Of a stretch of 64,000 bases of DNA, positions 19,133 to 28,309 are shown one piece after another (the first letter of the stretch is position 1; every line of letters starts with the position of its first letter). Made by a program: the position numbers and the translations under genes. A model generated the notes under the pieces. The model ran no database searches. It saw only the letters and a list, made by a program, of their open reading frames with translations, and had not been told where the DNA came from. Origin of the DNA: an uncultured Flavobacteriales bacterium. GTDB taxonomy: Bacteria > Bacteroidota > Bacteroidia > Flavobacteriales > BACL11. The stretch covers positions 992,001 to 1,056,000 of the forward strand of contig CALSUJ010000001.1 in the NCBI GenBank assembly GCA_943789505.1, given 5' to 3'.

Positions 19133-21580
19133 ATGCACAAAGGGCTTTTACTAACTTTTACTTTACTACTTTCCGTTTTAGGATACGGACAAACAATTAG
19201 TGGACTTATTACTGATGAAGAAAATAATATTTTGTCTGCAGTGAACATCAGTGTTTTAGGAAAAAGTATTGGCGTTATATCTGAAGATGATGGTTTATAT
19301 AGTTTAACAATTCCTGCTAACCGATCAGTAGTTATTGGATACAGTTTTATTGGTTATCATATTGAAAAAATAAGAATTCCAATGCTAAAGAAAGGACAAA
19401 CTTATACCCTTAATATTCAACTACAATCCTCCTCCACATTACTAGATGATGTAATTGTTACCGACCAAAAAAGTAGAAAAAAAAGCTTTAGTCGTATAAA
19501 ACCAAAACATGTTAGTGTATTACCAGGAAATAGTGGTGGAATTGAAGCAATACTTAAAACCCTCCCAGGAGTAAGTTCAGCCAATGAACTAAGTTCACAG
19601 TATTCGGTAAGGGGTGGTAACTTTGATGAAAACCTAGTGTATGTAAACGGAATTGAAGTTTATCGCCCATTCTTAGTGCGTTCAGGGCAGCAAGAGGGCT
19701 TAAGTTTTGTAAATACTGATATGGTAGGAAGCATCCAGTTTTCAGCAGGAGGTTTTGAAGCTAAGTATGGCGATAAAATGTCATCCGTACTAGACATAAC
19801 TTACAAACGCCCAAGAGAAACAGCTGCTAGCTTACAACTAAGCATGTTGGGAGGTTCAGGACATATTGAAGGTACAAATAAAAACGGAAGACTTTCCTAC
19901 TTGATAGGCGCAAGGCATAAAACCAGTAAGTATCTTTTTAATGCTATGGATACAAAGGCCGATTACACACCAAAATTTTCTGACCTGCAAGCTTTTATCA
20001 ACTATGAGCTAAATACGGATTGGCAGATTAGTTTTTTAGGAAACATTAGCAAAAACGAATACACAATGATACCCGAAAATAGAGATACTGATTTTGGGAC
20101 TATTAATGAAGCTCTGAAACTTAGAATCTATTTTGAAGGACAGGAAGTGGATAAATATGAAACTTATTTTGGAGCACTAAGTACTACCTACCAGCCAAGT
20201 ACCGAGTTAAATTTGCAATTTACCACCTCAGCTTTTCAAACCTTTGAGCAAGAGAATTTTGACATACTTGGAGAATATTGGTTGTATCAATTGGAAAATA
20301 ATTTAGGTTCGGATGAATTTGGTGATGTTGCCTTTGACCGGGGAGTTGGAAAATACATCAATCATGCAAGAAATAGCCTTAACGCTAGAGTTCTTAATTT
20401 TTCGCACAAAGGGAATTACAATAAAGAAGCAATAAAAGTAGATTGGGGTTTTAGAATGCAAAAGGAAGAAATTGAAGATAAAATATCCGAATGGAATTTA
20501 ATTGATTCAGCCTTTTTTAACTTTCCACATCCGGAAGATAGTATTGGCAACCCTACCTCCAACCCTAACCAACAGATAGTAATGAGTGAACTTTTAAAAA
20601 CTCAAATCAATTTATCATCCTTCCGAAATTCAGGATATATGCAAGTATCTAAGGATATTGGTAACCTCACTATAAATGCAGGTACAAGAGGAAGCTATTG
20701 GACTTACAATGAAGAGCTATTACTTAGCCCTAGAGCATCCTTAGCTTATGCACCAATATGGGAAAAGGATGTTGTTTTCCGTGCAGCAAGTGGTATTTAT
20801 TTCCAATCTCCTTTTTATAAAGAATTACGAACTCCTGAAGGAACACTTAACTCAAAAATCAAAGCTCAAAAATCAACGCATTATCTATTAGCGGCCGATT
20901 ACCTATTTTACAAATGGGGACGACCATTCAAGTGGATAACTGAAGTATATTATAAGGATTTGGAAAATCTAATTCCCTATAAAGTGGATAATGTACGCAT
21001 ACAATACCTAGCGAATGATTTGTCGAACGGTTACGCAACAGGTATTGACATAAAGGTAAATGGTGAATTTGTGCCAGGAGTGGAAAGCTGGGCTAGTTTA
21101 TCCGTAATGAAAACAGCTGAAGACATAGTTGGAGATACCAAAATAGATGCAAACGGAAATACAGTTGAGGCTGGATTCATTCCTAGACCAACTGACCAAA
21201 GAGTAAACTTTTCCATGTTTTTTCAGGATTATATACCAGGGAAACCAAAATACAAAATGCACTTGAATTTAATATATGGTACAGGCTTGCCTTTTGGCCC
21301 TCCTAAGGCAGAAAAACACCAAGATGTACTAAGAATTCCTAATTACAGGAGAGTAGATATTGGTTTTTCGGCAGTACTAAAAGCAGCTGACAAAAAGAGT
21401 AAACTTAAATGGCTAAATACTTTCAATAGCATTTGGGTAAGTGCAGAGGTTTTTAACTTACTTGACATTAACAATACGGTTTCCTACCTTTGGGTTGCTG
21501 ATGTTAGCGGGCGTGAATATGCAGTACCCAATTACCTTACCGCACGACAACTTAATGCTAAGTTGATTTTTACTTTTTAG
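19133..21580 (+). CDS. TonB-dependent outer membrane receptor
   Basis: 815 residues. After a signal peptide (about 1-19) comes a carboxypeptidase-regulatory-like beta domain (about 20-105, ISGLITDEENNILSAVNISV), then the plug (about 120-225, LPGVSSANELSSQYSVRGGNFDENLVYVNGIEVY) and a beta-barrel ending in ARQLNAKLIFTF with the terminal Phe. It imports a substrate across the outer membrane using TonB energy. No SusD partner gene is adjacent, so it is not an obvious polysaccharide-uptake pair; iron chelates, metals or peptides are possible. The shared upstream region with arsC suggests a common signal. Confidence 0.92.
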   Translation: MHKGLLLTFTLLLSVLGYGQTISGLITDEENNILSAVNISVLGKSIGVISEDDGLYSLTIPANRSVVIGYSFIGYHIEKIRIPMLKKGQTYTLNIQLQSSSTLLDDVIVTDQKSRKKSFSRIKPKHVSVLPGNSGGIEAILKTLPGVSSANELSSQYSVRGGNFDENLVYVNGIEVYRPFLVRSGQQEGLSFVNTDMVGSIQFSAGGFEAKYGDKMSSVLDITYKRPRETAASLQLSMLGGSGHIEGTNKNGRLSYLIGARHKTSKYLFNAMDTKADYTPKFSDLQAFINYELNTDWQISFLGNISKNEYTMIPENRDTDFGTINEALKLRIYFEGQEVDKYETYFGALSTTYQPSTELNLQFTTSAFQTFEQENFDILGEYWLYQLENNLGSDEFGDVAFDRGVGKYINHARNSLNARVLNFSHKGNYNKEAIKVDWGFRMQKEEIEDKISEWNLIDSAFFNFPHPEDSIGNPTSNPNQQIVMSELLKTQINLSSFRNSGYMQVSKDIGNLTINAGTRGSYWTYNEELLLSPRASLAYAPIWEKDVVFRAASGIYFQSPFYKELRTPEGTLNSKIKAQKSTHYLLAADYLFYKWGRPFKWITEVYYKDLENLIPYKVDNVRIQYLANDLSNGYATGIDIKVNGEFVPGVESWASLSVMKTAEDIVGDTKIDANGNTVEAGFIPRPTDQRVNFSMFFQDYIPGKPKYKMHLNLIYGTGLPFGPPKAEKHQDVLRIPNYRRVDIGFSAVLKAADKKSKLKWLNTFNSIWVSAEVFNLLDINNTVSYLWVADVSGREYAVPNYLTARQLNAKLIFTF

Positions 21581-21667
21581 TAAATTAAAACCCGCTTCTT
21601 ATTCTTGAATTAAGGGCAAATCAAAGTTTTCTCTCAAGGACATAAAAAAAGCCGAGCCAATTTAATA

Positions 21668-21780
21668 TCACTTAATAATTTTTGAGTTAAAGATAGTATT
21701 TCCATTGTTTGAACGCACATTTAAAATGTAAAAACCTTTGGCTAAGTTTTCAGTGTTCAATTCTAAGATCGGCCTTAGAT
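21668..21780 (-). pseudogene. orphan T9SS sorting-domain tail
   Basis: Minus-strand codons ending at the TGA at 21670-21668 read LELNTENLAKGFYILNV, then RSNNGNTIFNSKIIK and stop. This is the C-terminal half of a type A T9SS sorting domain (pattern ...L..G.Y.l.v....g....kii.). No start codon, signal peptide or passenger domain precedes it; upstream is the purL stop at 21808. It is a remnant of a secreted-protein gene lost by deletion. Confidence 0.7.
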
Positions 21781-21807
21781 TATAACAACTAGTGACTAGT
21801 CTCAAAT

Positions 21808-24048
21808 CTATTTCATCAACTTTTCAGCTAATGAGTTATTGTAAATTTCTTTATAATCAGCAATCATTCCAAAATCTTTATCATCAACAACCAATTTACC
21901 TTGAGTAACATGTCCTAACAACATGAATGGTGTTTTACTATCTTTCAAAGCATCTAAAAAGGAATCTTCTCCTGTTTCAGTAACTGAAACAACAACTCTT
22001 GATGGAGCTTCACCAAACAGAAAAGCATCCTCTCTTACTTCTGAACTTCCTACAATTTCGAATCCTAAATTATTGGTGAATGAACTTTCTAGTAAAGTCA
22101 TAAACAAGCCACCATCAGCAACATCATGTGCCGATTCTATCGTTCCTTTACGGATAAGGTTAATAAGGGTTTGTTGCATATCATATTCAACATCTAAATC
22201 AAAATCAGGTGCTGATGATTCCTTAACCCCATGGAAGGAAGCTAAATATTCTGATGAAGAAATATCGTTTTTACTCTCTCCTATTAAGTAAATTAAATCG
22301 GATTTTCCTTTAAAAGCTAAAGATGTAATGTGTTTTTTATCTTCAACAATTCCTAACATACCAATAGTTGGTGTTGGGAATACAGGTACTTCAGTACCTT
22401 CAATAGCCGACTGGTTATAGAAACTTACATTACCACCCGTTACTGGCGTTTTAAATTTTAAACACGCTTTACTCATTCCTTTAATTGCTCCAACAAACTG
22501 CCAATACACTTCAGGATTGTAAGGATTACCAAAGTTTAAACAATTTGTAATTGCTGAAGGTATACCTCCAGAACATACAATATTACGAGCTGCCTCAGCA
22601 ACTGCCATTGCACAACCTTGCTCCGGATTTGCATTTACCATACGTGCATTACAATCTACTGTCATAGCCAATGCTTTATCAGTCCCCTTTAAGTTTACAA
22701 TAGCTGCATCAGTTGGAAAGTTAGTACTCATGTTTACTGTACCTACCATAGAATCATATTGCTCGTAAACCCATCTTTTTGAAGCAATATTTTCGTGTCC
22801 TGCTAAAAACTTTGCAATCTCAACTAAATCAGTAGGTTCTGTTATATCATCAATGTTAAATTTCTTCCACTCTTGAAAATAAGCTGGCTCAGTATACTCT
22901 CTATGATAAACTGGCGCTCCTCCTCCTAATACTAAATCATCACAGGGTACATCGGCAACTAATTCTCCATACATATAATATTTTACTCTTTCTCCTTTTG
23001 TAACCACACCTATTTCTTCACATGACAAATCCCACTTATCAAAAATAGCATTTACAATAGCTTCTTTTCCTTTCTCTACTACAACCAACATTCTTTCTTG
23101 TGATTCTGAAAGTAAGATTTCCCAATCTTTCATATCATTCTGACGTGTAGGAACTTTTTCTAACCACAATTCCATACCGTGTTTTCCTGCTGCTGACATT
23201 TCGTTTGTAGAGCAAGTAATTCCTGCCGCTCCCATATCTTGCATTCCAACCACTGCATCCGTCTTAGCAAGTTCCAAAGTAGCTTCTAGCAATAATTTTT
23301 CTTGAAATGGATCACCAACTTGAACAGCTGGCAAATCATCAATTGAATCTGCTGATATGTCTTTTGATGCAAATGAAGCACCATGAATTCCGTCTTTACC
23401 AGTTCGAGAGCCTACAATAAACACTGGGTTACCAACTCCTGATGAAGTGGCAGAAATCATATCCTCTTTCTTCATTATACCAGCTGAAAATGCGTTCACT
23501 AAAGGATTTGTATTGTAACAATCATCAAAGAAAACTTCACCTCCAACAATAGGAATGCCAAAAGCATTACCATAATCACCAATACCTTTGGTTACTCCTT
23601 TCACCAACCATTTAGTACGATCTAACTCAACATTACCAAACCTAAGTGAATTTAACTGTGCCACTGGACGAGCACCCATAGTAAATATATCACGGTTAAT
23701 ACCACCAACTCCTGTAGCAGCACCTTGGTAAGGTTCCAAAGCAGATGGATGATTATGAGATTCAATTTTAAAACAACATGCTAAACCATCACCAATATCA
23801 ACCAACCCTGCATTCTCCTCTCCTGCCTCAACCAACATGTGAGGTCCTTCTTTTGGTAATTTTTTAAGCCAAACAATTGAGTTTTTGTAAGAACAGTGCT
23901 CCGACCACATTACGCCAAAGATACTTAATTCACAAAAGTTAGGAGTTCTTCCTAAAATCTCAATAATTCTATCAAATTCTTCTGGGCGTAAACCCATTTC
24001 TTGTGCTTGTTCAAGGGTAGATAAAGTAAGTGTTGCCTGTGATGACAT
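21808..24048 (-). CDS. purL: phosphoribosylformylglycinamidine synthase subunit PurL
   Basis: Fourth step of purine biosynthesis: FGAR plus glutamine-derived ammonia and ATP give FGAM. 746 residues is the small PurL, which works with separate PurS and PurQ (not in the window), unlike the ~1300-residue PurL of gammaproteobacteria. Motifs: MWSEHCSYKNS near residue 47 with the catalytic His, HNHPSALEPYQGAATGVGG, DMGAAGITCSTNEM, and the second half AVAEAARNIVC plus TGGNVSFYNQS. Start ATG 24048. The nearby window edge holds purM, but the two are far apart. Confidence 0.96.
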   Translation of the reverse strand: MSSQATLTLSTLEQAQEMGLRPEEFDRIIEILGRTPNFCELSIFGVMWSEHCSYKNSIVWLKKLPKEGPHMLVEAGEENAGLVDIGDGLACCFKIESHNHPSALEPYQGAATGVGGINRDIFTMGARPVAQLNSLRFGNVELDRTKWLVKGVTKGIGDYGNAFGIPIVGGEVFFDDCYNTNPLVNAFSAGIMKKEDMISATSSGVGNPVFIVGSRTGKDGIHGASFASKDISADSIDDLPAVQVGDPFQEKLLLEATLELAKTDAVVGMQDMGAAGITCSTNEMSAAGKHGMELWLEKVPTRQNDMKDWEILLSESQERMLVVVEKGKEAIVNAIFDKWDLSCEEIGVVTKGERVKYYMYGELVADVPCDDLVLGGGAPVYHREYTEPAYFQEWKKFNIDDITEPTDLVEIAKFLAGHENIASKRWVYEQYDSMVGTVNMSTNFPTDAAIVNLKGTDKALAMTVDCNARMVNANPEQGCAMAVAEAARNIVCSGGIPSAITNCLNFGNPYNPEVYWQFVGAIKGMSKACLKFKTPVTGGNVSFYNQSAIEGTEVPVFPTPTIGMLGIVEDKKHITSLAFKGKSDLIYLIGESKNDISSSEYLASFHGVKESSAPDFDLDVEYDMQQTLINLIRKGTIESAHDVADGGLFMTLLESSFTNNLGFEIVGSSEVREDAFLFGEAPSRVVVSVTETGEDSFLDALKDSKTPFMLLGHVTQGKLVVDDKDFGMIADYKEIYNNSLAEKLMK

Positions 24049-24067
24049 ATTTTATAATTTTAGTATG

Positions 24068-24075
24068 CAAAGATA
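24068..24075 (-). promoter_or_regulatory. -7 box of purL
   Basis: Minus-strand TATCTTTG matches TAnnTTTG, 19 bases upstream of the purL start. No -33 TTTG at the right distance. No purine riboswitch-like structure is evident in the short leader. Confidence 0.4.
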
Positions 24076-24150
24076 GTTTTTAGAAATGAGTTTTAAGCTC
24101 CTAAATGCAAAATTCATTTTGTGTTTTCAACATTATTTTAAAATCTTTAT

Positions 24151-24702
24151 TTAGTAAATTTTAGTATTATAATATTCAGGTTTCTTTCCTTTAATGTTCT
24201 TGTATTGCTCTTGAATAAAGAGCATATCTTTTTCAAAGTTTCCACTAGTATTAAACTCACATATTATCCCTATTTCCTTTTTTTCATAATCCATTTTAAG
24301 TAATAGAATAGGTACATTTGATTTTACTGCGATATGGTAAAAACCTGTCTTCCATTTATCGACCCTAGTTCGAGTGCCTTCAGGTGCAATTCCTAAGATC
24401 AATTGACTCCTATTTTTAAACATTTCAACTACTTGATCCACAACATTATGCTTGGCCTTACGGTAAACAGGAATACCCCCATTCCACTTAATAAGTGTTC
24501 CTAAAACAGGTAAAAAAAGTTCACTTTTAGTCAGGTAAAGAGGGCTTATAGTAATAATATAGGCATAGCATCTGCCAATAAAAAAATCCCAATTGGAAGT
24601 ATGGGGTGCAGTTATTACTATACATTTTTCAGGATATGTAGATACACCTATAATTTTCCAACCATTTATTTTGAAAATTAGTTTTGAGAGTAATCGTTTC
24701 AT
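24151..24702 (-). CDS. 1-acyl-glycerol-3-phosphate acyltransferase family protein
   Basis: 183 residues, PlsC-like fold. The catalytic motif H(x4)D is HTSNWD at 34-39, and the phosphate-binding motif PEGTRTR is near 107. Members with HTSNWD are short and common in Bacteroidota; they transfer acyl chains to glycerophospholipids or related acceptors at the inner membrane. There is no strong transmembrane helix. It stands alone on the minus strand, divergent from the gene at 24784. The exact acceptor cannot be read from the sequence. Confidence 0.85.
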   Translation of the reverse strand: MKRLLSKLIFKINGWKIIGVSTYPEKCIVITAPHTSNWDFFIGRCYAYIITISPLYLTKSELFLPVLGTLIKWNGGIPVYRKAKHNVVDQVVEMFKNRSQLILGIAPEGTRTRVDKWKTGFYHIAVKSNVPILLLKMDYEKKEIGIICEFNTSGNFEKDMLFIQEQYKNIKGKKPEYYNTKIY

Positions 24703-24756
24703 GATAAAATTTTTTTACAAAGAAAAAACATTTTATAGTTATATCAGCAAAAATTG

Positions 24757-24764
24757 TAAATTTG
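24757..24764 (+). promoter_or_regulatory. -7 box for the 24784-26742 operon
   Basis: TAAATTTG matches TAnnTTTG, 19 bases before the ATG at 24784. No convincing -33. Confidence 0.4.
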
Positions 24765-24783
24765 CATCACAAAAATAATTACT

Positions 24784-25401
24784 ATGAAAGCAAAACACAT
24801 TGCACTTATACTTATTCCTTTAAATATTATATTGGCTTACTTTGTATACAATAGCATAAACAGTGAAGTAGAATTTCAGCAAGTAGCTAAAGTAAGAGTG
24901 GCTGAAAATGTACAAAAACTAAAAGATTTAAGACAAGTACAAATTGCTTACAAAAAAGTAAACAACAACTACTCAAACAACTTTGAATCTTTAATTAACT
25001 TCTTAGAAAACGATTCTATGGCTATTGTTAAAGCAATAGGAGAAACGCCTGACTCATTAACTGATGCACAAGCATTAGAACTTGGAATAATTAGTCGTGA
25101 TACAGCTTATGTATTGGCTAAAGAAACTGTGTTTGATGAAGCATACTTATCTAGTAGAAATGATAAATTTCCTCTGGATCTATCATCATTAACTACTGTA
25201 CCACATTCTGACCAAAATTATTCAGTAGACGCTGGTATGGTTGAAAAAGGAAAGGTAGTAGTACAAGTATTTGAAATTTCAACAACTTTTGGTGCTGTTT
25301 TTACAGGACTTGATGCTGAAAATAAAAGTTTTGAATTAGGTAACTTACTAAAAGTAGGGTCAATGGATGAAGCTTCTTTAAATGGAAACTGGGGAGAATA
25401 A
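24784..25401 (+). CDS. membrane-anchored protein of unknown function upstream of DUF3822
   Basis: 205 residues: one N-terminal transmembrane helix (about 6-24, IALILIPLNIILAYFVYNS), then a short helical region (EFQQVAKVRVAENVQKLKDLRQ), then a soluble extracytoplasmic part. The layout (membrane helix running into a helix, then a globular part, with RQVQIAYKKVNNNYSNNFESL) recalls pilin-like or type II secretion pseudopilin proteins, but there is no prepilin peptidase site. No firm family. It overlaps the DUF3822 gene by 20 bases and leads a three-gene operon with rsmD. Confidence 0.7.
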   Translation: MKAKHIALILIPLNIILAYFVYNSINSEVEFQQVAKVRVAENVQKLKDLRQVQIAYKKVNNNYSNNFESLINFLENDSMAIVKAIGETPDSLTDAQALELGIISRDTAYVLAKETVFDEAYLSSRNDKFPLDLSSLTTVPHSDQNYSVDAGMVEKGKVVVQVFEISTTFGAVFTGLDAENKSFELGNLLKVGSMDEASLNGNWGE

Positions 25402-26227
25402 TCCTATTCATATACAAACAGAAAGCTTTAATATTGGCTTAGCCAGCAGCTATCATCTGTCCATTCAATTAGGGGTTCACCATTTTTCGTATTGTTTATT
25501 AAACACCACTACTTTTACTTACGACTATGTAAAAAAGTACCCGCTAACTTCCAAAGAGAATACAGCAACTGAAATTACTGAAATAATTAACAATGACTCT
25601 AACTTAAAAGCTGAGTTTTTCTCTCAGTCAATAGCATTTATTAATTTTCCTAGCACCTTAGTGCCTGATAAGTTATATAAAGAAGAAGAGGCCGAAACCC
25701 TATTAACTTTTAATACCAAAGTTAATGGCAAAGTTTTAGCAGACAATATTTTTTCGCAAAAGGCTTACCTTATTTATTCCGTGCCAGAAAGCATTTTAAA
25801 TATTGTAAGTAACTTTTTTCCTAATGCAAAATACAAAGCACAGGAAAGCATACTTATACAACAGTACAGTCAATTAAATACGGAAAATAAAAAAGCATAC
25901 CTTTATTTGAACGAACAAAAAGTAGGAATTACTATTTTTAATGGCGATAAACTAATCTTTAATAACTCCTTTAAATACGATAGCAAAGAGGATTTACTAT
26001 ACTATGTTCTTTTCAGCTTTGAACAACTTAAGCTGTCCCCAGACAGCATTAATGTAAGTGTATTTGGAAATATTGAAGAAACTGATGAATCTTTTGGTTT
26101 AATGTATGAATACATTAGAAATATAAAGTTAGGAAAAAGACCTCATCAGTTTACTTTTCCAACCGAATTTAACCCTTTAGCCGATCATAAATATTTCGGT
26201 TTATTTACACAGATACTATGCGTATAA
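25382..26227 (+). CDS. DUF3822 family protein
   Basis: 281 residues, cytoplasmic, no signal peptide. It matches the Bacteroidota DUF3822 family as I recall it (YHLSIQLGVHHFSYCLLN near the start, PSTLVPDKLY, then a C-terminal YEYIRNIKLG). The fold is thought to be actin/ASKHA-like because of the paired halves, but no function is known. Its start overlaps the upstream gene by 20 bases and its stop overlaps rsmD by 10, so expression is probably coupled. The constant rsmD link may hint at a ribosome-related role, which is inference. Confidence 0.78.
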   Translation: METGENNPIHIQTESFNIGLASSYHLSIQLGVHHFSYCLLNTTTFTYDYVKKYPLTSKENTATEITEIINNDSNLKAEFFSQSIAFINFPSTLVPDKLYKEEEAETLLTFNTKVNGKVLADNIFSQKAYLIYSVPESILNIVSNFFPNAKYKAQESILIQQYSQLNTENKKAYLYLNEQKVGITIFNGDKLIFNNSFKYDSKEDLLYYVLFSFEQLKLSPDSINVSVFGNIEETDESFGLMYEYIRNIKLGKRPHQFTFPTEFNPLADHKYFGLFTQILCV

Positions 26228-26742
26228 TCTCAGGAACACATAAAGGCAGAAGATTGATGGCACCCAGCACATTACCTGTACGACCAACTACCGACAGAGC
26301 CAAAGAATCACTATTTAACATTATTCAAAATAGATATTACTTTGAAGAAAAAAATATGTTGGACCTGTATTCGGGAACTGGGAATATAGCATACGAATTT
26401 GCCTCAAGAGGTTGTGATAAAATATTAGCTGTAGATAATAATTATAATTGCATAAACTACATTGAAGAAACCACCAATACCTTAGGATTCAATATTGCAA
26501 CCATTAAGTCCGACTGCCTTAAATACCTTAAAAATTGCAAACAAGAATTCGATTTTATTTTTGCTGACCCACCTTATGACTATGATAGTTACCAAGAATT
26601 AAAAAACATAATTTTTGAAAATAAACTAGTAAAAAAAGGTGGGCTACTTATTATTGAACACGATAAAGAAACCCAATTTGAGGGAGATAACCTTGAATTA
26701 AGAAAATACGGCACTTTACAGTTTAGTATTTTCTCGTTTTAA
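26218..26742 (+). CDS. rsmD: 16S rRNA (guanine966-N2)-methyltransferase RsmD
   Basis: 174 residues. Opens MRIISGTHKGRRLMAPSTLPVRPTTDRAKESLFNI in the family manner, with the SAM site DLYSGTGNIAYEFASRG and the catalytic motif DPPYDYDSY (N6/N2 methyltransferase IV motif). It methylates G966 of 16S rRNA during 30S assembly. The start overlaps the DUF3822 stop. About 110 bases follow before coaD, with no clear terminator. Confidence 0.93.
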   Translation: MRIISGTHKGRRLMAPSTLPVRPTTDRAKESLFNIIQNRYYFEEKNMLDLYSGTGNIAYEFASRGCDKILAVDNNYNCINYIEETTNTLGFNIATIKSDCLKYLKNCKQEFDFIFADPPYDYDSYQELKNIIFENKLVKKGGLLIIEHDKETQFEGDNLELRKYGTLQFSIFSF

Positions 26743-26844
26743 ATAGAAAGACAATAGACTAAATACATTCCACCCCTTTTAGTATTATAAATAATAAGTT
26801 TAAATCAAAATTTCATACACTTACCATAGGCTAGTTTTTTTTAT

Positions 26845-26852
26845 TACTTTTG
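26845..26852 (+). promoter_or_regulatory. -7 box of coaD
   Basis: TACTTTTG matches TAnnTTTG and ends three bases before the ATG at 26856. If used, the transcript would begin at or beside the start codon; alternatively the match is accidental. Confidence 0.35.
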
Positions 26853-26855
26853 AGA

Positions 26856-27314
26856 ATGTCAAAAATCGCAATATTTCCTGGTTCCTTTGCTCCCTTTTCA
26901 GTTGGGCATCAATCAATAGTGGACAGGACCCTACCTTTATTCGATAAAATAGTTATCGCCATAGGAATAAATTCAGAAAAAAATCAATATTTTTCTATTG
27001 AAGAACGCTTAGAATGGATAAAAGCTGTTTACGGAAAAAATTCTAAAATTGAAGTAAAACGATATGAAGGCTTAACAGTAGACTTCTGTAAAAAAGAAAA
27101 AGCCAATTATATCCTAAGAGGGCTTAGGGATTCACACGACTTTAAGTTCGAAAAGAATATTGCTCAAATGAATAAAGAACTTAATACTAGTATTGAAACT
27201 ATCTTTATCATAACCCCACCTGAATTATCTCATATTTCATCATCCATTATTCGTGATATCATAAAAAATGGTGGTGATGTGAAGAAATTTGTACCCAAAG
27301 AAATTGACCTTTAA
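26856..27314 (+). CDS. coaD: pantetheine-phosphate adenylyltransferase
   Basis: Penultimate step of coenzyme A synthesis: 4'-phosphopantetheine plus ATP gives dephospho-CoA. 152 residues. It shows the nucleotidyltransferase motif SVGHQSIVDR (T/SxGH near residue 16), KRYEGLTVDFCK, YILRGLRDSHDFKFE and the C-terminal ISSSIIRDI. I chose ATG 26856; a TTG at 26850 would add two residues. The tlpA-like gene follows 11 bases later, so the two may share a transcript. Confidence 0.95.
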   Translation: MSKIAIFPGSFAPFSVGHQSIVDRTLPLFDKIVIAIGINSEKNQYFSIEERLEWIKAVYGKNSKIEVKRYEGLTVDFCKKEKANYILRGLRDSHDFKFEKNIAQMNKELNTSIETIFIITPPELSHISSSIIRDIIKNGGDVKKFVPKEIDL

Positions 27315-27325
27315 AATTATAAAAA

Positions 27326-28303
27326 ATGAAATTGAAACACCTAATTACCCTTGCACTAGCAACTTTACTTTTTGCTTGTACCAACACAAATTCTAACCAA
27401 GTTGTTATTAGCGGTACAATTAGTAATCCGAAAGGAGATACAGTTAAAATTATGATGAAGGATACGAGTTACATTACAACACTTAATGAAGCTGCTCACT
27501 TTAGTATATCACTTAATTTGGATACAGCAACTTACCTTAGCTTTTTTCATGGTGAGGAAAGTACAAGTATGTACTTAAAAGGAGGAGAAAGTGTTAATCT
27601 AACAATAGATACCGAGTTTTTTGACGAAACCATTAACTATGAAGGTTCTGCTGAATCCTCCTACCTAGCTAAAAAATACATGCTTAATGAAAAAGCAGAT
27701 ATTTACGGACAATTATTCACGTTAGAAAAAGAAGAATTTATTACTAATTTGAATAAGCATATTGAAAATATAGAGCAAGAATTGACAATCGTAAATAATG
27801 AAGAATTTCTTATTAGTGAAAAAGAAAATAATGTAAAAATGGTCGAATACTATCTTGAAAAAATAGAAGCAATTGCCAAATTACCAAAAATAGGAGAGCC
27901 TGCTATTGATTTTACTTATCCTGATAAAGATGGAAATGAATTTTCACTTTCTAGTTTTAACAGCAGCTTAGTATATGTTGATGTTTGGGCTACTTGGTGC
28001 GGGCCGTGTAAGGCTGAAATTCCTGCTTTGAAAGAGTTGGAACTTGACTACCAAAATAACAACATTACCTTTTTAAGTGTGTCTGTGGACACAGACAAAG
28101 AAGCTTGGTTAAATATGGTGGCAGAGAAAGAGTTAGGAGGCGTTCAATTATGGGCAGATGGGTGGTCAGCAATAACAAAATCATACGCTATTAATGGTAT
28201 TCCACGATTCATGCTTTTTGATGCCAATGGAAATGTAATTTCCTTAGATGCACCAAGACCATCTTCTGATGAAATTAGAGGATTGATTGATACTAATCTG
28301 TAG
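27326..28303 (+). CDS. TlpA-family thioredoxin-like lipoprotein
   Basis: 325 residues. Lipoprotein signal with lipobox LLFAC (Cys18). The N-terminal half has a DUF4369-like beta region (VVISGTISNPKGDTVKIMM), then a helical linker, then the thioredoxin fold with DVWATWCGPCKAE (Cys225, Cys228) and the cis-proline region NGIPRFMLFD. Such proteins act outside the inner membrane in disulfide reduction, for example for cytochrome c maturation. It is followed six bases later by the HupE/UreJ-like gene, so the pair is probably co-expressed. Confidence 0.9.
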   Translation: MKLKHLITLALATLLFACTNTNSNQVVISGTISNPKGDTVKIMMKDTSYITTLNEAAHFSISLNLDTATYLSFFHGEESTSMYLKGGESVNLTIDTEFFDETINYEGSAESSYLAKKYMLNEKADIYGQLFTLEKEEFITNLNKHIENIEQELTIVNNEEFLISEKENNVKMVEYYLEKIEAIAKLPKIGEPAIDFTYPDKDGNEFSLSSFNSSLVYVDVWATWCGPCKAEIPALKELELDYQNNNITFLSVSVDTDKEAWLNMVAEKELGGVQLWADGWSAITKSYAINGIPRFMLFDANGNVISLDAPRPSSDEIRGLIDTNL

Positions 28304-28309
28304 TAATTT

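Noticed and set aside
21923-22291. A 122-codon open frame on the plus strand inside purL
   Set aside because: Antisense to an intact, highly conserved gene; codon pattern is a shadow of it and no signal or start context supports it.
25382-25401. A frameshift fusing the 24784 gene and DUF3822
   Set aside because: The 20-base overlap has normal starts and stops and both proteins have complete ends; overlapping genes are common here.
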